Part shown: positions 43,884 through 53,690 of the stretch, in pieces
Position numbering within the stretch: the first letter of the stretch is position 1
Layout of the letters: each line of letters opens with the position of its first letter
From: Ustulina deusta
Lineage: Eukaryota > Ascomycota > Sordariomycetes > Xylariales > Xylariaceae
Direction: 5' to 3'
NCBI GenBank assembly: GCA_023159155.1
Contig: JAJNNX010000004.1
Location: 806,001 to 870,000, forward strand
DNA: 64,000 nucleotides
Made by a program: the position numbers and the translations under genes
Notes under the pieces: model-generated
Seen by the model: only the letters and a program-made list of their open reading frames with translations
Database searches by the model: none
What the model was told of the DNA's origin: nothing

Positions 43884-45001
43884 TCACCAAAGATACCCTC
43901 GACAATTCTTGCTTCCACAGAGGCACCGTGCCATGTCTTTCTGCTTCTCTGGATCTAGGGCGTCCATGTCCGAGTCATCTACGCCGTCGACATAATCGAA
44001 GGTGAGTTCTTCTCCGCGCGGGATGTCTGTGGCAGCGAAAAAAGCTAGGTCATGGATGTGCTTATCGGCATGGTCGCCGACGCGTGCAAAAATACGCAGG
44101 TTGGGGTCGCATGAATGGTTGATGAATCGTGTTGGTCCCGATATGAACTCACCGTCCACTTCTAGCGGGGCGCCACGCAGGCGCTCGTCAAACGAGTCGG
44201 GATTCGAAAATTTGTCGAGCGCGAAGAGATAGACATCCTTCCTCTGTGCAATATGCGACTGAGCTCGCCGCCGGGTGGCTTCTTTTGCCGTGATGATTTC
44301 GCCCATGTACTTATCCACAAACTGGCCCTTTTTGATGTCTACTGTACTCCGAACGCCCCAGCCTCTATTTTCCGTGCGGAAAATCTGCAAGGGAACTTTG
44401 CGTCCTTTTTCCACGACGCGATTGGGGCAGTCGGGGCTGCAGACACAGCTCTCGTGGCACTCGTAGATGGGATTACGCGACGTTAGCATGTTGGAGCGCA
44501 GGTGGCCGGCCTTCGCGCCGTGGGAATGATATGCATATGCCTTCTTCTGGCCCTTCCTCCGGCGCCAGTCGTCAACATATTCCTCAGCCGAAGACCCTTC
44601 CTCTGAGATGGTATCCTCGTCGCCCGAGCTATCGTCCTCGACGTCCTGCAAGCAGGTGCACTCGCCGTATCGGCAATCCAGGTCGTCCTTGCACTCGCAA
44701 CCCGTGAGGAACTCCTTTCTAGTTGGCTCGACGTTGTTGGCGCGAATGGAATTCTCCATGAAGCGGAAGTTGGGTTGGATCATAGTGTCGTCTTCGGTAT
44801 TGACTATCGTGATGGGGTACTTCGAGTGCGTCGCAAAAGTGCGGATCTGGCACCAGTGACAATTCTTCTTTTCGGCTTCGAGCGCCTGCACGTAACCGGA
44901 TGGTGAGTTCATCGCGACCAGCCAAGAAGAGCCAGAGAGGTGCCACATGAACATACCTCATCGCTATGATGGAAAAAATGACGTCGCATGGCTTGTTCCA
45001 T
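43884..45001 (-). CDS. dim-5: Histone H3 lysine-9 methyltransferase, DIM-5/Clr4 (SUV39, KMT1) type
   Basis: Uses SAM to methylate H3 Lys9 in the nucleus, founding heterochromatin and, in Neurospora, directing DNA methylation at RIP-mutated repeats. Exons 44957-45001 and 43884-44885 give 348 residues. The N-terminus MEQAMRRHFFHH and NCHWCQIRTFATHSKYPI are closely DIM-5-like. The Cys-rich pre-SET region (GCECKDDLDCRYGECTC and ECHESCVCSPDCPNRVVE) binds a Zn3 cluster. The SET core has NRGWGVRSTVDIKKGQFV, RFINHSCDPN at about 265-275 and EELTFDYV. The post-SET motif CLCGSKNCRGYLW closes the protein. All residues expected for activity are visible. The 71-nt intron has GTATGT; without splicing, the protein would start at a false MFMW. 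The acidic insert between the two pre-SET Cys groups is longer than I recall for Neurospora. Confidence 0.95.
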
Positions 45002-46076
45002 CTTGACCAGGTACCCGGGCGGGGAGGATACGGAGACGAATGCAATAAGTAATCATAAGGAGAAGGTGTCACCGGAGCCCTCGATGCCTGTGCTGCAGAG
45101 GGAAGCTATGCATGTCCATGATTTGTTTATTTGGCTGAGCTGAGATCAGGCGCCTCGAATCAATACCCTTAGTGTGAAGACATCAGGGCAGGAGGGCAGG
45201 TAGGCAAGAAGAGGTCTGCATGTAGGAGCTGATTGAGTTTGCCGACTCTAGGAGTAATGAACTGGATCACGCTGGGTAGGTAGGTACCTACTAGGTACTG
45301 CGGCTACTAGGTACTGCGGGGCAGGTACCCACGTACCACGCCTACAGGCATCCGAGAGCTTGCCGATGATGCACTTAAAGTTGGTATGTAGTTAGGCAGT
45401 ATTTCGCACAAATTAATTCGTCTCATTGGCTGCTTGACCTCCCTGAAGCTGTGAACCTTCAGTCCCTTCCACTTGCCTGAATGAGTGACCTAAGTGCCTC
45501 CTACCCGTCTTGTCGGTATGATGTATGAATGATATACCTACATGGAAACTTGATCCAGTGCTTAAACAGCAATTGGTTGTCTTGTTATATCAGAGCAAGA
45601 ATTTCTGTTAAATTGACAAATAATACTGAGACCTATTTCAATATTTCGGTTGCTCCGATATTCTGTGTGATGTGCAAAGGTTCAATAATGTAGAGTAGAG
45701 GTACTTGGTTTAGTTTCGTTGTCGAAAGTAATGTACCTAACTAGGTACCTATGCACGTATCATTCGTCTCTGGCTCTTCCTCAAGCCGAACTATTTCCCA
45801 TGGATACTGGGTAATACCTTAGGTATATACATACTGCGTAGGCGACGATTTCCGTTTGCGGCGAGAAGCTCTGCTTTTGCTGCGGCAATGATCGGCCCTA
45901 AGTTCGCCTACAAAGAACTACGGTCAGGGATACATTATTCCTGCGAAAGTCATACCCATAAACCAATAGTCTAGAGTTTATCAAAGAAGCACCTTGTCGC
46001 TCCATCGTCAAAGTGCAAATTAGAAGATAGCCTCTCCAGTACAAACCTCTATCATCCCACAAACTACAAGCACATC
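45002..46076. other. Divergent intergenic region rich in palindromic TAGGTACCTA elements
   Basis: Separates DIM-5 (-) from the metallopeptidase-like gene (+). It holds GTAGGTACCTAC at 45280-45291, several TACTAGGTACTGCGG copies just after it, and TAGGTACCTA at 45742-45751. No gene is seen. Confidence 0.6.
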
Positions 46077-49000
46077 ATGGCTCACAAGTCTATTAAAGGT
46101 GTGCATATGAAGCCCTCCCGTGCCCGATCCCTTAGTCTCCTTGTCTTGCGTGATCTAGCAGGCTCTATGATCTTGAACTTAGGGACCTTGACTAACATGT
46201 TTCCATGCACGCAGAACCCCCGGACGGTCAGTCCTTCTCGCCCTGGGCAGAACGATGCGGTCTATCGAAAATGTGCCTTGATGCGGCCTTCCAGAGAGGG
46301 CCCCTTTTTCGTTCAGGTTATGCCCCGGAACGTAAGTGGTCTTTATTTTAGGATTTGGGAACGCGAGTATCTCGTCCGGAGGTTCTCTGTTCGAAAGTAC
46401 TTGCCATGCTGCCGATAGCCCTAGGTCTTCATCAAAAGAACCGTTTACTAACTATCGTTTTAGAGTGAGCATATTGACGTCTTCCATCCCCAGTTATGCC
46501 TTGCTTTAGAAGCATGCTTATTCTTTTCTTACTTATCCTGAACGTGCTTTTCGCGCAACCTATAATTACTGATCTGCAGCTCCTGGTAGTCCACGAATAG
46601 ATCCCCTATACTACAGCGATGAGCCCGATATTTCGAACGCGGGGAGGTTTGGAGACCTAAACGAGGTGGACAGGTTGTTCATCTCCGAAATCGAACGGAA
46701 AGTCTTATTTCCAGGCATGCAGCAGCTGTGGCAAATTGGCCCCCTCTCCCAAAGCCTGAAGTTTTCTGATCGAACTGGCCATATATCTGGAGGGCATCAT
46801 CGACAACGGGCCGAACGAAATCCTGAACCGCAAACTGAACGGATTGCTAGGATGGTTTCTGAAATGGAGATGATAGTGCCCAATGAACAAAGTTGGTTCC
46901 CTTTCTTCAAAAGGGATCGATGGTTCAACGGGGTCGATAGTGTCCCAATTCTCAATGGCCAGCCTTGGAGCGTAGACCATCCTGTAGTATGGTTCTATAT
47001 GAGCATCATATTGGAATTAGCAAACAGAATCCTATCCGTACTTATACAAGAGCAGCACCCGTTGTAGGTCGATGGTGAAACCACCCTAAACAAGGCTCTG
47101 CTAACTGGGTTCTTTAGTATAAGCACCCTGCTGTATGGTTATATTGGTGATTGGGACGACGTGTTGATCTGTGAGTAACCCCTATAGCTACTAACTTCCC
47201 GCCCTTTCCACTGTCAGCATAGTGCCTCCTATACGGATCAAATCCCCTGGTTGAATTAATACAGATAGTTCTCACTTGTGGTATTCGCTGACTCTCAACA
47301 CTTACAGTGCTGAACCCGGCCCACGCTATGCAAGACGAGGAAGTCCCTGAAGAATTGGTTCTTCTCTCCTATCAACGATATAAAAGAGACGAAGCCACCT
47401 GCGATCCGACATTAAAGGATTATATGGAACAAGCTGCAAACCATTCGCCGGCCGAATATAGAACGAGGCTCGAAATGTTGTTGGGCGAACAGAAATGGGG
47501 ATTTGTTGAGCAATGGAACTCGGGCTCTTATGCCATCACGCATACAACATTCAATAGCGTGATCACTATAAACGCTCTCTCTTTGAGGTTACTAATCGAA
47601 GGCAACGCTACTTTAGCTGAGCGTTGTGTAAGAATGTTTCATTTAGCGACTATCGTAGGTCGACTGCTATGAATTCGGCTTGTTAATAAGAAGGAGGCTA
47701 ATAATGATAATGACAGATTTTACATGAGCTTTGTTAGTAGTGTGGGGGGGTTTTCTCAGTATTTTTTGGTTTGTTTGTCAGACAGATTTGGAAATATCTC
47801 GTTTAGGCAAACCCTTGATTGTAGAAATGTGGCACGTTCGAAGCCCCAAACGCAGATGCTGACTTCTATCATATTGCAGGCCATGCTATTCTACGGAGGA
47901 GGTATGACGAACTAATACTCTGTAACCAGATTGAGGAAACGACCTCCGAGGTTGTGAGTTTACCATCCGAACCCCTAAATTTACCAAGTTAGCCCCAAGG
48001 TTAACGCTAGTTCACTCTTCGATGTAGTATCTGGACTTCGGCGGAGCAGCTGAGATGGGACTCGACTTTGAACGAACGGTCTTTGGTGGCGAACTAGGAA
48101 CGAATAGTAGGATCCTATTGCTTTCTTCTCTGCATAAACGCATACTACTGCACGCATTTTGGGGGCCAATCACTTGGACGGGCATCTGACTTTTACAAGG
48201 CTAGAGCAAACTGCTAATACGTAAGGTAATTAGCCATATCGGATCTCGACCGACCCCCTCTAGCGCTCTATACGCGTACATGGCCCGTTCCCTGGCTAGA
48301 CAGGCCGCGTTACGAGGGCAAGTATGAGTGGATCCCAGGACATTCAGATTTCGGGGACGGAAAAGTCATTGAAATAACTCTAGTCCCTGCAGAATTTGCT
48401 GCGAAGCTGTTATCGGAGGCCTTCTGGAAAGATGAAGCAATCCCCCGAAAAACCGATAATTTTTTCCACAGGACCCCAATTTTCACCAGCAGAACCATCA
48501 ACGATAACTCTAAAAATTTCATGGTAAAATTCATCAATCCTATAGGAATCGACCCTTCGCTTGACGGAAATGCGCTGAGTCTCTCTGAAACCAACATGCT
48601 TCGGGCATGGCAGGAAAATAAGGATCGTGAGTTAAACCCATATTACTTCATTTGCTATCAATCATTCTGTAAGACTGTTTCGATGAATTACTATTGTATC
48701 TCGCCTTACAAAGATCATTAACTTCGGGTTGTTACAGTATGGTTTCAATCGCGTGTTGCCTGGTGGGGACCACTGAAGAATGCCGTAAGTATTACCATTT
48801 AGTATTTTGTCTTGGGGGCCCTTCACTATTTGCAATAGCCCTGAAAAGAAATTTGTGGAAGATTTACTAAAAACGATGTCGACTAACTCAAATTACTATA
48901 GTGGGAAGATACACCGGTATGTCAACTACCCTCCGAAGTCTAGCCATATATCCACATGGCCGATTGCATGGCTAACACTGCCTAATAAAGTGGTGCAGAA

Positions 49001-49857
49001 CAAATACACGGTTTAGAATCGCCTCTTTTGGATATGCATACCGAGAAAGAGATCTTGGGACTTGCTCTCGGCTTGCAAATACCATTGCTCGAGATCATAT
49101 CGAATGGAGTGAGGACGTCAGTCGAGAGGACTATGCCGATTCAATAAAAGAATCATCCGAATGGATATTCCAGTAAGCAATCGTGGAGTTGATATATTCC
49201 TGTTCTAGTTGCTGTCAAGAGAGTGGAAAACTCTTTATACGTCTCGTTCAGGATGATAAATGCTGACTTAGAACCTTACAGCGCTATTGGTAAGGAACTA
49301 AGTTTATATTTGGAACACACAAAGAGATATAGTATTATATACTAAACCCATACCTAGGTTTGCTCATGATGGCATCGCTTCCGATCCAAGATGAGGACAA
49401 ATTACTACAAGAGAGAGGATATATTGAAGATGACCACGTAACGGAATTACCTCCAAGCTCTATGGCAGCAGGCCAACCTAGTATCAAAATGACGAATGAC
49501 ATGTTTCAGGAGGAAAAGGGCGTCTATGCGAGCGAGTTTTTTGATCCATTCACTCATCCGAACTCGGAAATCGCTACTTTCAATCAAATCGATTACCTCG
49601 ACCTGGTGCTTATGATCATACAGCACTTGGCCTTATCTGGAACTTTGGTACCCACGCCTTGGCTGAACGAGATTATGCGAGTTGAAAAAGCTCTACGAGC
49701 GGTATGGATAACTAGAAACTCAATAGCAGTGGCGGGGTTCCGACCCGAAAGAGGCTGGGCTGGTGTGTGGGATTTTCAAGTACCACCATATGACCCAGAG
49801 AACATAAGTCGCTGGCCAGGTCCACCAAGTCTAGAGTGGGTGAGGGTGCGTCGTTAA
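46077..49857 (+). CDS. Intron-rich HExxH zinc-metallopeptidase-like protein
   Basis: Family seen in fungal genomes but not named. A spliced model of about 14 exons gives about 816 residues: 46077-46098, 46215-46331, 46580-47063, 47118-47170, 47308-47654, 47717-47732, 47880-47953, 48028-48106, 48234-48626, 48738-48801, 48839-48916, 49017-49172, 49222-49289, 49358-49857. The zinc site FHLATIILHELCHAIL is assembled across three exons, HELC coming from a 16-nt microexon. A possible third ligand lies in DFGGAAEMGLDFE about 35 residues on, giving a gluzincin-like pattern. Other conserved-looking parts are YSDEPDISNAGRF, WFYMSIILELANRILSVLI, LLYGYIGDWDDV and TRTWPVPWLDRPRYEGKYEWI. Uncertain parts: at 46750-46900 a second frame (LIELAIYLEGIIDNGPNEIL) also looks coding, and at 48785-48838 the good GTAAGT donor breaks frame while a 37-nt intron keeps it. 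No signal peptide is evident. Confidence 0.65.
47717..47732 (+). other. 16-nt microexon carrying the HELC part of the zinc site
   Basis: Flanked by a CAG acceptor and a GTTAGT donor. It joins ATC at 47654 to GC at 47880 and produces ILHELC-HA, completing HExxH in the only frame that continues on both sides. Confidence 0.65.
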
Positions 49858-50870
49858 TGAACCTCGTCGCCTCTGGAGCTCCTCTCGGGACGAAGCTAGG
49901 AGGATTTCTTACACCGGGAGAAATTTACCTTCAACTAACCTGTGCTAATGGATAATAATTAGCTGAATTATATGAATAAATCCTTTCGAACCCAGTAGTG
50001 CCCTTCATGGAAGTTTATGAAGGGCAGTATATTAATTTTATGGTTCAACTACGTGTTCGCTAATTACGGGATAAATTCGACTCCTAGAGTCTCAGAAGGA
50101 AAAAAAATTAATGAATAAGAAGCTATAAGACGGATACATGCAACTAGTACCTTTATGATCATCTCGTCGCCCTACGATCGTAATACAAGGACAAGTGCTA
50201 AAAACATCTCTTGCTATGCTCACTACCTCTAATCACATATTCGCTACTTGATACATCTATGGGAAGATTTTAGTAGTAGGAGATAATACCACACTAGCTC
50301 AGTGGTACCAGAGATAACTGGAAAGCCACAAAAGTTCTAGGGAAATATAATAAAGGCGACTTTAGGATCGGGTTGGGTCCTTAAGGGTTTGGGTTACTTA
50401 AATAATGAATATATGGTGATTGCATTGCGAGGCCCGGAATCTAGACATAACGTCAATTGAGTGTTAGTGACACTGGTTACTTATTTGAGTGCCTCCGATG
50501 TCATTTGGAAATGATATCAATGGCACGCGTGTGGTGATACCAATTATATCACTAACAACAGATATAGATATAATCTAAAGGATAAAGATTGGAAAGCCAC
50601 GCAGCTCTAAGCATCTATTGTACGTGTTGGTGGTGATGTGATTAAACTAAGCCCGATAGAACAGTGAACATCATATTCTATATATCCTCATACTTAGAAC
50701 CATGCCCGTTGAGATGCTCTGCCAAGTTCAGGTTTTATGTGAAAACTTTCTTTGGGTCTCAGCTATAAAAAATTGTGTATCTATCTATCTACCCATCATA
50801 GGCAGAATGAATGCCTCTTGCGAGGGTCCCTCTACCTGAAACACTCGGCGCACACATGTCATTTATTCCC
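49858..50870. other. AT-rich intergenic region between convergent genes
   Basis: 3' flanks of the metallopeptidase-like gene and the lipoxygenase. No coding sequence is recognised. TGGAAAGCCAC occurs twice (near 50318 and 50590). Confidence 0.5.
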
Positions 50871-53690
50871 TTAAACCACACTCCAGTAAATAGCCCAGTT
50901 GGGGTCTAGCACGTTCCAGATGTAGGGCATGCCGCGGTCGAGGCCATTCTCATCAAATCCGCGCGCGCGCCATTTTGTGCTCAGCGCCATCATGTCCGAC
51001 TTGAACTTGGCCATGACGGCCCTGGTCTGCTGGTTCAGCCTGCTCTGTAGCACATCATCGTCAAACATGTGGCTGAGAGTCATGTTGGTGTCCTTCCAGC
51101 TCGCGCGGTTGCCTGCGGCGTATGTGGCTACCTGCCACGCGGCGCCTTCGGGGGTTGGCATCCATGGCACTATAATAATTGAGTGTTAGAAGAGGATACC
51201 GCGTATGGTGAATTCTTGGCTCTGTTCCTTGAGTATTTCAGGAGCAAAAGAACTGCCAAAAGGGGAGATTAAAAGAAAGACATAGGAATACGTACAGATG
51301 TCCGTGATGACGCCCTTCTCGGTTGGTATTGGCGATTGCCATCCAGCTGTGGTGAATGGAACGGTCATGATGTCTAGCTGGTTGCCGTTTCCGCTCATGA
51401 TGGCATCTTTGGAAAATATCAAAGTCAGCAAATGCTATTGAAAGGATAAACATAACCAGCCTCTCTTCAGCAGATGAGATAGTAAATAGGAATATCGGGG
51501 CTCTGGGTAGACATCATTCGCCGGAAACTCGAGAAATGGGTAACATTAAGACTCTGGGAGAATACATACGGACGACAGAGCCGAGGTAAGCTTGGTGGGT
51601 GAGAATCCCGATGATGTCCTCTCTCGTCTGAATCTGTTTTGGGAAGTCGTAGACTTGTGCAGCTTCAGTTTCCTTGAGCCAGGCCTGTATTTCTCTATCA
51701 TTGGCGACGGCTTTGTCATTCTTGTAGTACGAGTTGATCAAACCCGTCATTACTTCCTGGATAGCATCCACGAGGACGGCAGCGTCTTCGTAACTTTAGA
51801 TCATTACTAGTTAGTAAACCTCATTGTGCTCTCACAGCGTATCCCCACGCATAGGCAATAATACAGTACTTCAAAATCGGTCATTTCCCAGACCATGCCA
51901 ATTTACGTTTCCCAAAAGAGGCCAGTGTTGGTATAAGAAAATGAGGAATTACTCACTAAGGAAAGGACTTCAAGGCTGGGCCGTATTCATAGTCAATCAA
52001 ACCACGTTTCCTTAGGTTCGTACGGAAATAGTTGCTTGAGAAGTTCGCCGTCTCCCCGGAAGAGTACACCTAATCTTACATATCAATATGTTTAAAAGCT
52101 TAGGAGTCGTGTCATCTCGAGAGTTTTGACGGACCTTGTTTGCCCATTCACGAGCAGCGTCAGCGGTCCATGGATAATATTTCGGGCCAGTGTCCATCGA
52201 GCCATTGACCAGACTTTCTTGCAAATTTGGTCGAACACCCCAGGGGGTATTCTCGACTATTTATTCAAAACCAGCATAAGCGTCTAAATGAGGAAGAGAA
52301 GTGGAAGAAAGAGGGTGACTTACCTCTGTTAATAATAGCCAAGACAGGGTGGCTTTCACTCAGAGTCCTAATAGCAGCCAAGTATGGAGCCTCAGCGGCC
52401 GAGTGTGACTGGGTAGTGTGACCCCAAGTTCTTTGGGTCGCAAAGGTAAGTAACTTGTCCAGAAATGAAATGTAAAATAACTTAAAAAACACACAAATTT
52501 CTTTTGCATGGTTTCAACCCGAATGAACCATTATTACCCCAAGGTTTCGCTGATAAAGAAAATGATAACAAGATTCTGAATGCTACTTACGAGTGCCATC
52601 CATCATTAGCGTTGATTGTCATCTTGGCGAAGAGCCATTCGTCCTTTAAGTCCTTGGGCGTGTAGACGAGAGCCGAGTCCTCCCGGCCCTTGACGATAAG
52701 TTTAATAGCAAGTGGAAGGAAGTCACCAGCATCATCTATGTAGAAGTATGCCTGGCATCCGGCACCGTAAGCGGGCGTTGCTTCTTGGTCCTTCATCTCA
52801 GCAAAGTCTTGTGAGAAGAGACGGCCTTGGGCATGGAGTTCTTCGAGCGAATGCCCGGCGATTGACTTGGATAGTTCCTCGTCGAGGGGGAACAGCAGAG
52901 CATCGTCACGCTGCACGCGACGAAGTCTGTAGGGAACTGACGACAGTCTCATCATCGAAAATGTCCGGTCGTCGGTATGGTTAGTCAGCATGCCCGGGAG
53001 TGGGCCGCTTGGAAGGGACGTCTGCCATAGATTGTCGTAGACTTTGGCATAATCGTCTAGCGAAGTAAAATTGCCGCGCTGTCATCGGAATTAGTAGTGT
53101 AATTGGTCTCATTGAACAACGATAACGATCTTTCACTGATGTATCGTGGAGGACAACATTTTGAATGTAACCTGAGGTGGAATACGACGGTAACCCCAAC
53201 ACAGGGTCTCATTCGCATGTTGGGGTAGGTGGATTAAGTATGGGATACACTTGATTTGGGGATACGGAAGGCCGAAAAGGGTGAAAAACTGGACTAAATA
53301 AACAAAAACAAACAAACAAAATGCCGTCTTTTCAAATGGAGGGTTTGTGGGAGGTGACGATTTATCTTGACTTACAGCGATAACGGTGTCTACGGCTTCT
53401 TGCGTCTCCTTTACAATGATGGCACCCAGCTCAAAGACGGGAGGACGCCATATCTCCTGTTGCGCTGCGATAGTCTTATCGGCAAGCTCGCCGTAAGGGT
53501 AAGGGGCAACGCCAAAGGGAAAAGTTCCGTAGAGCCAGCCTTTCCGCTTCTCATTTATCTCCAAAGTCCTGGGTATCAAGTTGAGGAGACCCGGTAGAGA
53601 GAATGGCTGGAGCTTAGCATTGTCCGTGTTGACAGCGGGGGCGGCTCGCACTGCCGCAGCGAGAAACAGGGTCGAGATGGCAGACTTCAT
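50871..53690 (-). CDS. Secreted lipoxygenase, manganese-lipoxygenase type
   Basis: Dioxygenates polyunsaturated fatty acids to hydroperoxides outside the cell. Eight exons (53376-53690, 52591-53078, 52324-52430, 52135-52256, 51957-52069, 51570-51793, 51296-51406, 50871-51169) join in phase to 592 residues. The signal peptide is MKSAISTLFLAAAVRAAP. Family landmarks are RGNFTSLDDYAKVYDNLW, WLFAKMTINANDGWHS and the metal-binding series H-x4-H-x4-H (WHSTWGHTTQSH), then AIRTLSESHPVLAIINR. A further His in SVVHAIMSGN follows exon 6. The last residue is Val, as in manganese enzymes, whose terminal carboxylate binds the metal. The position usually held by Asn four residues after that His reads Ser. 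The first intron is 297 nt; the fourth intron has a GTCCGT donor. Product specificity cannot be read from this. It faces the metallopeptidase-like gene tail to tail. Confidence 0.88.

Noticed and set aside
47064..47117. In-frame TAG suggesting a nonsense mutation in the metallopeptidase-like gene
   Set aside because: Explained by a 54-nt intron with GTAGGT donor, CTAACT branch and TTTAG acceptor, which joins HP to FISTLLYGYIGDWDD.
50298..50345. tRNA-like TAGCTCAGTGGTA sequence
   Set aside because: Resembles an A box, but no acceptor-stem pairing, anticodon arm or proper B box (only AGTTCTAGG) can be drawn.
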